Assembly: GCA_963575645.1 (NCBI GenBank)
Contig: OY754469.1
Span: 46,520,753 to 46,584,752, forward strand
Direction of reading: 5' to 3'
DNA length: 64,000 nt
From: Xanthostigma xanthostigma
Lineage: Eukaryota > Arthropoda > Insecta > Raphidioptera > Raphidiidae
Shown here: positions 10,776 through 22,136 of the stretch, one piece after another
Numbering within the stretch: position 1 is the stretch's first letter
Layout: each line of letters opens with the position of its first letter
The notes under the pieces: generated by a model
What the model saw: the letters and a program-made list of their open reading frames with translations, nothing else
Databases searched by the model: none
What the model was told of the DNA's origin: nothing
Position numbers and translations under genes: made by a program

Positions 10776-12495
10776 TTCTTCAGTCAGTTTTTATAGTATA
10801 TGGTACACGTTCGTTACATTTCAAGAACGAATTCCAAGGAATTTAATAAAATCAAATACCATTCCGTAAGCATTTTGACGTCGAAAATTTTCAAATCGTT
10901 TAAGGATGTGTATAAGGTCAAATTGTGTAGTACATCTAATTAAATTTTCAAAATCATAAATATATAAAAAATTTTCATTTGCGAAGACTTTGTGTTAATT
11001 TTAATGATTTTTTATGATAGATTTTCTAAAAATTTTCCTATAATTAAATATTATGAACAAATATTTAACATTTAATTTGACTACTGTGACTTTCGTTAAA
11101 AAAAGTCAGGCAACATGGCTGTCCACGTGGTCTTCTGACACTCTGAAACATAACGTGGAGATAGAATTTCTGACCTCAAAAATTTGAAGCTATGGATACT
11201 ATAAAAATAATAATAAATAAAAATGTCAAATCAAAATTCAAAGGAAGTATTTATTTATTATGAATTATTATCAAGCAATGAAAGTGGTGATTAAGAAATC
11301 AATTATCATTACACAAAGTAATAAACGGATACATAAAGTCAGTAATTAAAGTTTACTTTTGGCAGATTTTTGTTAAAGCAAAGTTTTTTCAAATTAATTG
11401 CAGATAATCTGTACGAACATTTTAGTTTTCCAAACAAAAATAAATATCTCAAATCTTTTACATACTTTTGTTACATTACAGCGTTTATCCGACATATAAA
11501 CGCATTTTGTGTTCTAAATGCACATAAATCTCAAAAATGACAGGTCAAGAATAATTGACAGTTGGTTCACGTGATATGACATTTCATAAATGCGATCTTT
11601 ATTATCGACATGCAGAAACGCGACGTTGCCCCATTGTCTCATTACATCCGCCATTAATTAAGATTAAGATTCGGAAAATTGATTTCATCACTTTCAAAAT
11701 AAAATATTTCCGTGGAATTGCCGGTAATCCCACGTTTTTTTGGGCTTGAAAAATCGCAAATTGTACAAAGAAACTGATAATAAGTTTTTGAATCATAAAT
11801 CTTTGAAATAAAATGATAAATGTTTTAATCTTCTCAAAATTTTTAACACTTCCGGTAGAAATAACATGGAGTGAATGATGATTTTAAAATGAATTTTTTC
11901 ATAAAAAAGGTCGGTAAGGTATCTATTTTTTGGTTTTAATCGATGCAGGAGGTCTAATTCTATAACATATTTTAAATTTAGGCGAAAATCTTTGAATTCA
12001 AAAATGTTATATACATCCTTAAACCCTCGGAAAGTTATAGCTGAGCAAAAAAAAATAATACATAACTTCTTTTTGGACGTCCCAAAACACTTTGCGTTAT
12101 TATTCAATCCTTTCTATATGTTCTGCAACAAATAGAAGTGATTTTTATTTTTGTATTAATTTAACCCTTAAATTCATTACGTTTTATTCATATTTAAAAA
12201 AGTATATATGCATGTCTTATTTATTATTATATATATCAGTGTACAGATGTTTAACAACTGAAATCATTGGTTAGTCCAAACCAAAATTATAACATGGCTT
12301 TTTAGTTTATTTCGCCGTAACCTTAGCCGGGAGTGTCATTATTTTTCATATTTTTGTAGAAGCTAAGCAGAAATAAATGAATCCGACATCTTGTTTGTAA
12401 CACGGATTTAAAACATGGCATGTTTGTGTAAAAAGTTTATATTCCCTAAACAGCAATTCTGAAAGCATTATAATTGGCGTTTTCAGAAGAGCGGC
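10776..12495. other. unique AT-rich DNA
   Basis: No repeat shared with the window and no credible gene. Several short frames of 60-100 codons occur on both strands, as expected by chance at this composition. Confidence 0.35.
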
Positions 12496-12575
12496 ATTAT
12501 CCAAGCGTCATAATGACGTGAAAACTCGAACTATATATAGAGGCAATCGTATTACCCCGTGTGTCTATTCTTTTC
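12496..12575 (+). promoter_or_regulatory. weak TATA-type promoter candidate
   Basis: A CRE-like TGACGTG (12513-12519) stands about 15 bases before CTATATATAG (12531-12540). A pyrimidine-rich start-like stretch, TCTATTCTTTTCACC, follows at the expected spacing. There is no downstream gene I can identify, so chance is a serious alternative. Confidence 0.2.
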
Positions 12576-12601
12576 ACCACACAAACAAGCTCTTTTCGCT
12601 T

Positions 12602-12604
<3 letters not shown>

Positions 12605-12643
<39 letters not shown>
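12605..12643 (+). repeat. CA dinucleotide microsatellite
   Basis: An uninterrupted run of about 19 AC units; the reading frame across it is only the trivial Thr-His repeat. Confidence 0.95.
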
Positions 12644-12645
<2 letters not shown>

Positions 12646-12708
12646 AGGTATATATACAACCTAATGGGCAAACAAGAGCCGGTCACAAACGGATCAACCG
12701 CTAGAGGA

Positions 12709-12780
12709 CAGCTTGGTGTAACGGATATCGTGCTGGCCGCCTTTGATTTAAACTGACATGGGTTCGAAGCCCACCTTCGG
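12709..12780 (+). repeat. tRNA-like / SINE head
   Basis: GCTTGGTGTAACGGATATCG resembles an A box and D-arm, and GGGTTCGAAGCCCA is a perfect B box with its T-arm stem. The anticodon region is not a regular stem-loop, so this is a tRNA pseudogene or a tRNA-derived SINE head rather than a working tRNA. Confidence 0.5.
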
Positions 12781-12919
12781 TTATACAGTTAAGTTTGTTG
12801 TCGTTTTTAGTACTGTAATACCACGTCTTAAAAAGTCACGCCGCCACTGGTGTACCCTGGTGGTAATGTGGAGAAACAGAGGCAAGATGGCAGCGGAGCG
12901 TATGAACTAGGAAATAGTG

Positions 12920-13060
12920 TTCATGTTCAAAAACTTAAATTAATAAATGTGTTGAATTAAATAATATTCATGTTACAAAATTACGTTAATAAATATGTTG
13001 AATTAAATAATATTCATATGTTACAAACTTACGTTAATAAATATGTTGAATAAAATATTA
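12920..13060 (+). repeat. three-unit tandem repeat, period 46-47 bp
   Basis: Units begin at 12920, 12967 and 13013 with TTCATGTT or TTCATATGTT and continue to AATAAATATGTTGAATTAAA. The second and third are most alike. Confidence 0.75.
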
Positions 13061-15140
13061 ATAATTAATAATCAAACTTAGAAATTTACGTCAGTACGTA
13101 TTTGAGTTTGCAAGATTTCTACTCTCTGAAGATGTTGAGCGGCTATACGCTACAATCAATCAATAGAAACTGAATATTTCATTTATAAAGTAAAACCAAA
13201 CGGTTTAAAAAGTTTCGGTCGTGTGTATGAAACTTTAGGCGACGAGAAAAATACCAGTAACGAACACTTTGTTTTTACACCGGGCATATTTTCCTCCCAC
13301 ATAGACGGTAGAGATGACCAAACGCTTCTGCAGTTAAGTTAATGGGGAGTATTCAATCGCAAACGCTCGTAAATGGAATGTGCTGTCATAAAACTGTGAT
13401 AACTGATAATCTAAAATCTCGAATCACTGTAATTTTCTGGTATTATAAATGCTGTCCTTCCTTTTTTTAATGTGCCAAACTGTAATCAAATCATATTTCT
13501 CTCTGTATAGGTATCAAATCTGCCTTATCAAAACAAATAAACTCAAAGTACGCAGAGAACACAACTATTTACAAGGTATGTTTATGTGGATGATCTATAT
13601 TTATGTATAGAATCAATGGTATATTCCAATTCCTTGTGTCATATTCTGTGATTTTAGGCTCGATTTTTATGATTAAAAAAAAGTCAATTAGAATTTATTT
13701 AGTTCACAGTATCGGTACGCGATTAAGCTAGGCAACCCATGTGTTATTTATCAATGTGTATATTATCTAACATAATATAATCTATCATCATCAAATAATA
13801 GATGAGGGTATATATTTCTAATACCGGATCTTAGACTAATATTTCCACTAAACGAATGTCTTTTCACTAGTTTAAATTTAAATAAAATTGATTTAAGATT
13901 AAAATGTACTTTGGTGGCAATTTTGTTAAAGAGAAAGATTTTACTGATTATATCAACGCCTATAAAATTGTAAAATGAACAGAAAGTTTAAACTTACTTA
14001 TAATTTTATATTTCCGAAATTCTGACATACTCTATTTCGCATTATGACCAGTGATATGTACTTGAGTGTGTTTGACTTCATAAAGAAAACGAATAAGAAA
14101 TAAAATGTAGTTTGCTACCAAAAAATATAAAGTGCTATGTAAAAAGTAAATTCAACCGGTTTCAAAACACTTTTGTATGGATTAGTTCTTTTCAAATGTC
14201 AGTACCTATAAACTTGCAAGCAATTTACTTGTTACTTTTTTGTAAGTAGTTCTTTAATTTCTTGTACTGATTTGAGAAACTAGCATTTCATGATGGAAAC
14301 ACAATATCGTCTTTCTGCGGTATTAATGAAAAATCATTAACTACTTTTTAATTCTTCCCGGCAAATTGAAAATAAAAATATATTAGTTGTATAACTTGTA
14401 AGTTATCATTCGAAAATACGGAGGTTTACGAATATTTGGGATTCAAAGGTTAGTAAGTGCCGTTTTTAACGCCTATAGAAAGTATTGAATGTAAATCTCG
14501 TATTTATTTTGTCTCATTTTAATTTAAAAATTTGGCAATATGCGAAAAATATAAATGTATTAGTTCTGCCCTATTTAGGAAAATCGCCATATTAAATACC
14601 TTGTTCTTCCTGATGTATATCAAACAATGTGTTTATCAGTAGTTCTTGAGTAATTAAACTGCCATAAAAATTCTGGAAATAGCTAGGTTTACAACAAACT
14701 GTAACAACTATAGACGAATGTTATTTATTTTCGTTGCTTAAAAATTGCATGATTCATTAAATGTATGATTCATTAACAAGAAAAAATTGAACGCGACTGT
14801 TTCACGGATGTAGTATTGATGTATTTGATATATGTATTGATAAAGAATCGTTTAAATATACTTACATAATCTGATCGCAAATTATTGTGGCCCAAAAGTC
14901 ACCACGGACTTATATTCCCACCGTGAGTATAGTGAATGTTGGACCACCTAGAATTAAAGATTATTACGTTTCAAATGTAGAAAATTCTCTACAAAAAAAC
15001 AATAATAATACGATTTCTTATAAATTAGCAAGTAGGTCGATAATTTTAATACTTTAATAAATGAAATATTTAATACTAAATAAATTAAATTAAATTAACA
15101 ACTTAGGGTTGTTGTTTTCGTCCATGTTATCCCTATATTA
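13061..15140. other. unique AT-rich DNA, about 2 kb
   Basis: I see no gene, TIR, tandem repeat or tRNA-like box here. It may be intron or intergenic spacer. Confidence 0.35.
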
Positions 15141-15149
15141 TTAAACTAC

Positions 15150-15220
15150 CTTTTTTTTTGCGGAGGTGAGGAAATCCATCATGGACACCCGTTGGTCTTC
15201 CAACGGGTAGTGCCAGACTA
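15150..15220 (+). repeat. short retroelement-like fragment
   Basis: GCGGAGGTGAGGAAATCCAT, GGACACCCGTTGG and GGGTAGTGCCAGACTATT resemble a non-coding tail found in many insect genomes. The family cannot be settled from 70 bases. Confidence 0.3.
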
Positions 15221-15235
15221 TTATTAAACTACCTA

Positions 15236-15590
15236 TCTATGTACCTATAATGTCCCTAAATATTTTCACGAAAACGGCCCTAACGATTTGGATGAAATTT
15301 ACTGAAAAGGGATTTTGGGGGGCAAAAAATCGTTTTAGCTAGGTCTCATCTCTCGAAAAAATCGTTTTCTTACAAATTTTATCATTATAAAAATCAATTT
15401 TTTGACGTATGAAAAACTTAAATATTGTAAGTCGGTTTTGGAATTTTATACAAACAATGAAACAATTGTTTTCAAAATATTATGACAGTTAATCTTTAAT
15501 TACTATCCAAGTGAGACTTAAAATAAATACGTATTTGAATATTAGTATTTTATTTAACTTTCCGAGCAAAGCTCGGTCACCCAGGTACTT
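15236..15590 (+). mobile_element. possible Helitron-like element
   Basis: A 5' TCTATGTACCTATAATG start and a 3' GC hairpin, CCGAGCAAAGCTCGG, followed by about a dozen bases to GGTACTT, fit a small Helitron or Helitron-like element. The terminal CTRR is not clear and no second copy is present for comparison. Confidence 0.35.
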
Positions 15591-15712
15591 AAGTATTAAT
15601 TATAGATTATCGGATACTTGAACAGGTTAAATAAATAGATATTAGTTTTTCAAATGTTTCGTTGATAATTTTCAACTTCTTCAGGCAATCTACAAAATAA
15701 TTACAATATATA

Positions 15713-16210
15713 CAGGTGTCCCACGACATGACTGTCATAGCCTGGGACTGTGTTGCTGGGGTGATTTCAAGTAAAAAATGTCTAATGAACGTATACCCGG
15801 AACGCTATCCTAACTGAGCTAGAAGCATTTGAAATTTTAGATAAGTAGTAGTAGGAATTTCTTACTAATTTAAAAACCATTTAAAAAGAAATCGCTTTAT
15901 TGAATTAGTTGCTCAAAATGTCCACCCAGTTGTTGTATACATAGTCTAGCTCTTCTTAGAATTGAAGTGGCAGCTCTGCGAAGAGTCTCAGGATCAGCAC
16001 GGTGATTCACAGCCACCTGGTCTTTTTAATAATAACAAAACCAACAGCCGAACCTAATACCTGCATTAGTGGGCTTACTTATTTAAAATTTCAAATGCTT
16101 CTAGCTCAGTTAGGATAGCATTCCGGGTATATGTTCATTAGACATTTTTGACTTGAAATCACCCAGCAACACAGTCCCAGGCTATGACAGTCATGTCGTG
16201 GGACACCCTG
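15713..16210. mobile_element. Tc1-like element, internally deleted, with long TIRs
   Basis: Near-identical inverted ends of about 120-130 bases start CAGGTGTCCCACGACATGAC on the left and, as reverse complement, CAGGGTGTCCCACGACATG on the right. TA flanks each end, as expected for Tc1/mariner. The interior keeps the very end of a transposase on the minus strand (15897-16022). It sits inside the P4 foldback, so it is the younger of the two. Confidence 0.75.
15897..16022 (-). pseudogene. Tc1/mariner-type transposase C-terminus
   Basis: The minus strand translates without stops from 16022 to a stop at 15897-15899. It gives a tail that contains RRARLCIQQLGGHFEQLI, preceded by VNHRADPETLRRA. A closing Arg-rich helix and GGHFE-like ending is typical of insect Tc1-like DDE transposases. 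A stop lies two codons upstream of 16022, so only about 41 residues survive and none of the DDE catalytic positions are present. It is non-functional and belongs to the 15713-16210 element. Confidence 0.65.
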
Positions 16211-16382
16211 TATAACATGTGTTTTGTTGAAGTGTAATTTTTTGTTTTTTATTTGAAATGGGAAAATATTCATATAAAAATTGTATCAAACATTTATAGT
16301 AAATGTAGCAAATGTAAATAATGACATGAATGCTATCTATTTGTTTTATATGTTATATTATATATTGTAATTATTTTGTAGA

Positions 16383-16422
16383 TTGCCTGAAGAAGTTGAA
16401 AACTATGAACGAAACGTTGCAA
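16383..16422 (+). ncRNA. hammerhead-like ribozyme core (P4)
   Basis: Stem I TTGC (16383-16386) pairs with GCAA (16419-16422). Between them are CTGAAGA, one extra A, stem II GTT/AAC around a 10-base loop, GAAA, and ACGTT. Stem I differs in sequence from that of family P2 but pairs perfectly over four bases. In the left-arm partner, stem II is longer (GTTGA/TCAAC), but the cleavage-site segment is deleted. Confidence 0.5.
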
Positions 16423-16490
16423 CATTTGAAAAACTAATATCTATTTATTTAGCCTGTCCAAGTATCCGATAATCTATAATTAATAAATTA

Positions 16491-17871
16491 ACAACTTTAT
16501 TTTTTTATTAAAAATAGCTGTGCCAGGAAATTGAATGTCAACCAAATCAATTTTTCTTTATTAATACATTATATTATCAAAATTTAAATTTCATTAGAAA
16601 ACTCGATGGGTGAAGATCGAGTCAAATCAGGATCTTAGACTAATAGGAACTGAGGAAAATGTAAAAATAAGTACTAACAAATTTTACACAGTTAGATTTT
16701 TTATGTCGATAGAAAAAATTCTGACTTGTTAATAAACACAACTTAATGGTTTTATGTCATATGCCGTATGAATTGACTGCATATGAAACATAAATGCACC
16801 GGATCTCATGTTATCTTGTCGTTGTGTTTCCGTTTTGCACAGATATACGAGAGACGTCAGATCCAGATACTTACTGTGTACTCATAATTCGTATAAAATA
16901 TCTTTAATGGGGATTTTTTTAAAAGATAAGTTTGCGGTGTGATTTATATATAGTATACCATGTCCAGATAAGCAGTTGGTCAGTTTAAAATAAAAAAAAG
17001 TACATACTCAAATAAAAAATTCGCGAACATTAATTATGACTAGCAAAACAAACTTGTTTATCTGAAGTTCTTCATATAAAGAGTCTAAAGGATGGGGGTT
17101 CATTAGCCAGGTTTTTGCTTTTAAAAATGATTACAAATTTGAATTTGATACTGCTAACGAAATAATTGTTTTGCCCAAATTTAAAACCAACTATTTCGCC
17201 TTTGTGACGTGATTTATATTTATTATTTTTACAAAAAAATCCAAAACAAATTGTTCGATGACGTCACACGCAAAACAAATCGTGCGCGATGAACTCGTAA
17301 AAACATGCCCTATTCTTTGTGGGCTCAGCCATTGTTAACGCATTACAAGGGCGTAGATACTTATTTTTTTCTGAGGGGGGGCTAAAGCAAATAAATCAAT
17401 ATTTCTTAAGTTTTATTAATACGACCCGTAGTTATTAGCGACTGAAATCTAAGAGTATTTGGTAACACAAGAAATCACTGTACTTAACGAGCAAATAGAC
17501 GTTTTCACATAAAAAAAATGCACTAGTTGTTTTTTATTTAAAAAATGTAGTATAAAAAGAGGAATTTATTTGATTTGCAGAAAAATGTATAATTTCCTCT
17601 AAAGCATTAAAATTGTATTAAGAACTGATTCGGTTACACCAATCAACAAAATCTTTCGAAGAACATTGTCCTCGATGTATTTATGTGGGCAGAATTTACA
17701 TCCAGTGTGACGTCACAGATTTTTACGCGCAATGGTACCTACACCTACGTATATCCTCAGATCACCGTCTTCTTGATAAGTGAGACTGGAAATGACGCGT
17801 ATATTTATTATTCAGAAATACAATAGCCAACTACTGAATTCGTATAAATCCGTCATAACATATCGTTAAAA
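16491..17871. other. AT-rich DNA with one short shared repeat
   Basis: There is no gene. At 17344-17420, GGCGTAGATAC, TTTTTTTCTGAGGGGGGG and TTAAGTTTTATTAATACGAC match part of the element at 52319-52632. The rest is unassigned. Confidence 0.35.
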
Positions 17872-18147
17872 TCTTTGATTAACGTCTGATTAGAACTCTT
17901 CAATAAGTAAAATTATCGAAATAATGAAAAAATAATAATTATTATTTTTTCATTATTTTGATAATCATTAATAATTTTGAAAGATTTTATAAAAAGCTAA
18001 TTAGAATTTGAATATTAATTATTTTTTATATTTTTTAGAACAGTTCTGAAGAAGGTCCAAATCCGGATTGAAACGTTAATGTATTAATTATATATTTTTT
18101 TATTAATATATTGTATGAAAAATTGGTCGATAATTTTATTTATTGAA
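17872..18147 (+). mobile_element. Penelope-like element, family P1, asymmetric copy
   Basis: It has the family ends (TTTGATTAACGTCTGATTAG on the left, GGTCGATAATTTTATTTATT on the right) and one core: CTGAAGA, an extra A, stem GGTCC/GGATT, then GAAACGTT. The left arm that would mirror the core is missing and is replaced by a simple hairpin around 17922-17962. Confidence 0.6.
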
Positions 18148-18214
18148 AAATATCGTTAAAACCAGAATCACCTCAGTGAATTTGGCCAATTCATAAATCC
18201 ATCCTCTTAGTGGT

Positions 18215-18480
18215 GGCCATTTTAAGACAAGGGGGATAAAAAATTTCAAAGAGGGTAAAAAAAGGGTTAAAATTAGAAAAAAAATGTCTGCCGCTTCTTT
18301 TTCAGGTTCTGTTATCCACTTTCTTAGGAGTTGTTTGGGGAGGGTGCAATTGGTCAAAAATGTCTGCCACTGGTATTTCTCGGCCATTTGGCTCTAACAG
18401 AACCTAAAAACAAAGCGGCAGAAATTTTTTGAATTTTAACTATTTTTTTGACATTTTTTATTCAATTTTCGACATTTTGG
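18215..18480. repeat. foldback repeat with partner copy at 30780-30975
   Basis: GGTTCTGTTATCCAC with the sequence before it is an inverted copy of CTCTAACAGAACCTAAAAAC and what follows it, giving arms of about 90 bases. The segment TTTGGCTCTAACAGAACCTA recurs on the minus strand at 30875-30965. The family is unknown. Confidence 0.5.
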
Positions 18481-19039
18481 CGTCAAATTGCGGGACCAAC
18501 ATTTCCGCGTCCAAAATTTCTGCCACTATTTTTCCAAAAAGAAAATTTTCCATTTTGCTAGATCCGGTTAGGGTTCACTTTTTTTTTAATTCACGCACGG
18601 AAAAATGGCCCATGAATTTTTCCGGGAATGTGGAGCACATAAAGTAAATTATACCGTCAAAATCAAGCGGTTAAGCCAACATGTTTTTTCGATTTGTGGT
18701 TTTTCCCGGTATCTGTTCAAATATTGGAGGCCATTTTGGATTAAACAATATAATATAAATTATATAAGCATGTACAAATATGTGGGTAAACGATCAAGAC
18801 GTAATTTACCGACACTATGAAGGGATGAGGGCACAATATATACACATACATATATACAGAACGTACTGTCTATGTTAGAGGTCTTGCATAATATGTGCAT
18901 AACTATAATATACAGGTGTTTTGAGCACTATTATTGGATATGGGGAAAATAGTTCTTCTTCAATACCAGTTATTGGAAAATAATGGTTCCTTACAGTGTT
19001 ACGTGCCAAAGAATACTTATTTATCACTACATATTATAT

Positions 19040-19188
19040 TTTTAGCTCAATTCCGAAGAAAATACAAATCCAGACCGAAACGTCAACTAACTGAATTAAA
19101 ATTGTATAATTTTTGTTTATATATTGTCTGAAAAAGTGGTAGATAATTTTATTTGTTGAAGAGTACTCAGTCGCTAATCAAAGATTTG
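19040..19188 (+). mobile_element. Penelope-like family P1, decayed 3' half
   Basis: The core is degenerate: CCGAAGA replaces CTGAAGA, and stem II hardly pairs. The downstream tail with TATATTGTCTGAAAAAGTGG and GATAATTTTATTTGTTGAAG identifies it as family P1. Confidence 0.55.
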
Positions 19189-19192
19189 TATA

Positions 19193-19682
19193 AAAAACAA
19201 AGTCCCCTCGCTGCGTTTGTCTGTCTGAACGCGATAAACTCAAAAACTACCGAACGGATTTTCATACGGTTGTCACCAATGAACGGAATAATTTAAGAGA
19301 GAAAGGTTTATGTGTATAATTCATTAATGTTTTGTGTAAATTGATTGAAATATGACGATAATTGTTGAAGATGTCGGATACTTTCACCGAAAACGCTGCC
19401 TAATTTCTTTGAGATATATAACAAAACAATACTAAATTAATTAATGTATATTGTTATTTTTGTATGCTAATTTGGCTTTTGCCGAAGCATTTATTATTAA
19501 AATAAAAAAAACAATGTAAGGTGTAATTGTTCCATTTTTATAGGTCTACAGAAAAGTCCGCGATGTCTATCTTTTAAGGATAGCTTACTATAACCATTTT
19601 AATGTTAAACGCTTTTCGTGGATATCAATTTTGCAACGTAAGTTGACGAAAAAACTACAGCAATCTACAAATTCGAGCGAAA
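19193..19682 (+). repeat. dispersed insect repeat
   Basis: It runs from AAAACAAAGTCCCCTCGC through TCTGAACGCGATAAACTCAA, AATTTGGCTTTTGCCGAAGC and AAAAGTCCGCGATGTC to TTGCAACGTAAGTTGACG. This combination is familiar from interspersed repeats in many insects. Fragments are at 9395-9480 and, for the last part, near 36930-36985. I do not see terminal features that settle its class. Confidence 0.5.
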
Positions 19683-19691
19683 TAATATTTT

Positions 19692-20052
19692 GTTTTTCAA
19701 TAAAATTATCGACCAATTTTTCAGACAAATACCTATATTAACAAAAAATATATAAAATTAATACATTGACGTTTTGGTCCGGATTTGGATTTTCTTCAGA
19801 ACTGATCTAAAAAATATAAAAATAATTAATAATTAGTTACTAATTCGTATTTGAAAAAATTCGCTTCAAGTTTTTAAATTGTTATGAAATATTAACAAAA
19901 TAAATACTTATTTGATAATAATTTAAAAACTTGGAAGCGAATTTTTTCAAATACGAATTAGAAACTAATTATTAATTATTTTTATATTTTGTCTGAAAAA
20001 TTGGTCGATAATTTTATTTATTGAAGAGTTCTAATCAGACGTTAATCAAAAA
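19692..20052. mobile_element. Penelope-like foldback, family P1
   Basis: Arms 19692-19870 and 19925-20052 are inverted copies, for example TTCGTATTTGAAAAAATTCG against CGAATTTTTTCAAATACGAA. The left arm has the core on the minus strand (TTCTGAAGA ... AAAACGTC). The right arm lacks it, so the foldback is asymmetric. Confidence 0.6.
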
Positions 20053-20704
20053 TGTGAATATTTTGTTTAACTAAACAGGAGGAACACATTCATTAATTAA
20101 ATTTTAACATATTAATCAACGATCTCTTCTTACAATTAATCCTAAATACCAAAATTACTTTAAAATGATCACCCCAATAAAGTCGGCCATTAAACGTACG
20201 TAAGTAACATGATTCTGCATAGGTATATGTGTGGATGGAACGCCATGTACCTAACTCAGACAACAGCAGGAAATTGCTGAAGCTGGTGTAATTGCATATA
20301 CATACATAGAAAGGCATGTGTAATGCGCAGACAGGTAATTTGGTTGCTATGACTTGGATACCTCATATTCACTGACAATACAAAATTATGTATTGGAAAT
20401 AAAATATTCCAATCGCTATTTATGAGCCAAGCTTAGTTCTGAATTTAATTCACTCGCTAATTAAACAGGCGCGATGAATATCAAAGTAGAATAAATGATA
20501 ATGCAGCCGCCGCAATAGTTTGAATCCCGACAGTGACACTATTTAAATATTTATAACCGTTCTGATCCCATAATGAAACTGCCTAACGATATTAAAGCAA
20601 CCAAAAACACAAATAAATTTACAAAAGCGTGTAAAGCTATATTATATAATAAATGCTATTATAGCAATAGTGAATTTTTAAATTATTAATTTTGATTTAT
20701 GTGT
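20053..20704. other. no gene recognised
   Basis: Unique AT-rich sequence between the P1 foldback and the hAT element. It holds only short chance frames. Confidence 0.3.
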
Positions 20705-20712
20705 GTACCTAC

Positions 20713-21249
20713 TAGTGATGAGCCGGATATTTGTATCCGTATCCGCGGATATCCGAGGGAGAAGAAAGATCCGTATCCGTATCCGTTAGTTTATGTGCGG
20801 ATCTTTTACCTACCTTATTAATTTTCAATTCATACGTAGATGAAATTTTATATATAAACGTGATTAGGTAATAATGAAAAACTGTTAAATTCCATTCAGA
20901 TTAATTTTTAAAAATCGTATTTGGCACCTTTATATTGCAAACATTTATCGTAGTGAGTACCATACCAATAGTACATAACTCAAAGGTACTAAAAAACTAT
21001 CTTTATAATGAGATATTGCACATCGATCTTTGGAAAGAGACAATCTGTTATGAGAGTTAACTCTTAAAGAGGTCAATAACTTTTTCCCATAACAGATAGT
21101 CTCTTTCCAAAGGTCGATGTGCAATATTTCCCGCCGCGTACTCTAAGAAAGTTAAGATCAGTATCCGTATCCGCGGATCTTGAAACCAAAAATCCGTATT
21201 CAGATCCGTATCCGCGGATATACATTTTTAACGATCCGGCACATCACTA
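20713..21249. mobile_element. non-autonomous hAT element, copy A2
   Basis: Exact 8-bp duplications GTACCTAC lie at 20705-20712 and 21250-21257. The ends are TAGTGATGAGCCGGAT and ATCCGGCACATCACTA. It is the reverse complement of the element at 7960-8482 with the same subterminal GGATAC repeats and central inverted repeat. No transposase is present, so a hAT source elsewhere must have moved both copies. Confidence 0.85.
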
Positions 21250-21263
21250 GTACCTACATTGTA

Positions 21264-21969
21264 CAGTGTAACCTCTCATAACGGACACCTCTAATGAGCG
21301 GACAGCTCTATTAGGCGGACACTATGTGATAGTCCGGAATGAAGTACAAGAGAATTCCATAAGACATGATCTCTCTTGAGCGGACTCTCTCTTGGGCGGA
21401 CGCGGACACAATATTTAAGTACAAAACTTATAAAATTCTCTCTTAAACGGACACAAAATTATAAATGTTGTAACACGTTACACTAATAATTAGCCAGCGC
21501 GACGAGTGGCGCGCGGCGACAACAGTTCTGGGGACTTCCCCATTGTATGTGTGCGATTCCTTGCAAGCACTAATGAACACGTTGTTTTTATGGTTAGTTC
21601 GTTGCTTTGTCTTGTATGTATGTACATATTGTTTTTTAAATAGAGACAAACATGTCCGAAAAGCGTCGTGTATTAAGTCTTAAAGAGAAAATTGATATTT
21701 TGGACATCTATAATAAAGAGAAACTTAGTGTTAAGTTATACTTTTTATGTTTGATTTTTTGATTTCATACGTATGTATTAATGTATATGAGAAAACAATA
21801 AATTTCTACCCTATTATGTAAATAAAAAATATGTATGCACATATGTAGTATGTATGTATGTAAATTCATAATAATATGTGTTTTTTAATTTTTCCCATAC
21901 GCGGACACCTCTGTTAGGCGGACATATTTTAATAGTCCCGAAGGTGTCCGCTTAAGAGAGCTTTCACTG
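21264..21969 (+). mobile_element. internally deleted pogo-family element
   Basis: TA flanks the element at 21262-21263 and 21970-21971. The inverted ends are CAGTGTAACCTCTCATAACG and (as reverse complement) CAGTGAAAGCTCTCTTAAGC, each followed by repeats of GCGGACAC. Inside, 21652-21762 encodes the first residues of a transposase with the Pipsqueak/CENP-B type DNA-binding start. The catalytic DDE part is deleted. The short tandem GCGGACA words near the ends are probably transposase binding sites (inference). Confidence 0.8.
21652..21762 (+). pseudogene. pogo transposase N-terminal remnant
   Basis: ATG at 21652 begins MSEKRRVLSLKEKIDILDIY and the frame runs 36 codons to TGA at 21760. The VLSLKEKIDILDIYN stretch matches the first helix of the CENP-B/Pipsqueak helix-turn-helix in Tigger and pogo transposases, where this start binds the element's own TIR. 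The remaining helices, the CENP-B second domain and the DDE domain are absent because of the internal deletion. Codons after Val-Lys-Leu read into unrelated sequence. There is no functional enzyme. Confidence 0.65.
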
Positions 21970-22071
21970 TATTTGTTGACTTTTCAAAATGTATTTTGTA
22001 TACATTGTTTAAAATAAAATAAATTTGTTTTATTATTATTATAGTATAGATTTATTTGGTTGAGGAACAAC

Positions 22072-22136
22072 AGCTTTACCAAAGTATCGCGTGTGGCCAA
22101 CGTTTCGAAAATTATATTTTCATCCTCAGGGCCTAT
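22072..22136 (-). mobile_element. Penelope-like family P2 fragment with intact core
   Basis: On the minus strand: GGCC, CTGAGGA, T, stem GAAAA/TTTTC, GAAACGTT, GGCC. This keeps the stem I and stem II pairing of the copy at 1831-1869. The loop sequence differs (TATAA). No mirror arm is present. Confidence 0.55.

Larger units (their letters stand above)
15594..16490. mobile_element. Penelope-like foldback P4, interrupted by a Tc1-like element
   Basis: Arms 15594-15711 and 16364-16490 are inverted copies (ATAGATTATCGGATACTTGA against AGTATCCGATAATCTATAAT). Each has the CTGAAGA ... GAAAC core. The left arm lacks an 8-base GTTGCAAC between the AC steps that the right arm keeps, so its core is broken. 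Between the arms, 15713-16210 is a later Tc1-like insertion. Confidence 0.6.

Noticed and set aside
11793-12107. 104-codon minus-strand frame
   Set aside because: Lysine, asparagine and phenylalanine-rich translation typical of AT-rich non-coding DNA; no homology recognised.
12559-12756. 65-codon frame across the CA repeat
   Set aside because: Its only striking feature is the Thr-His run from the microsatellite, and it ends in a tRNA-like sequence.
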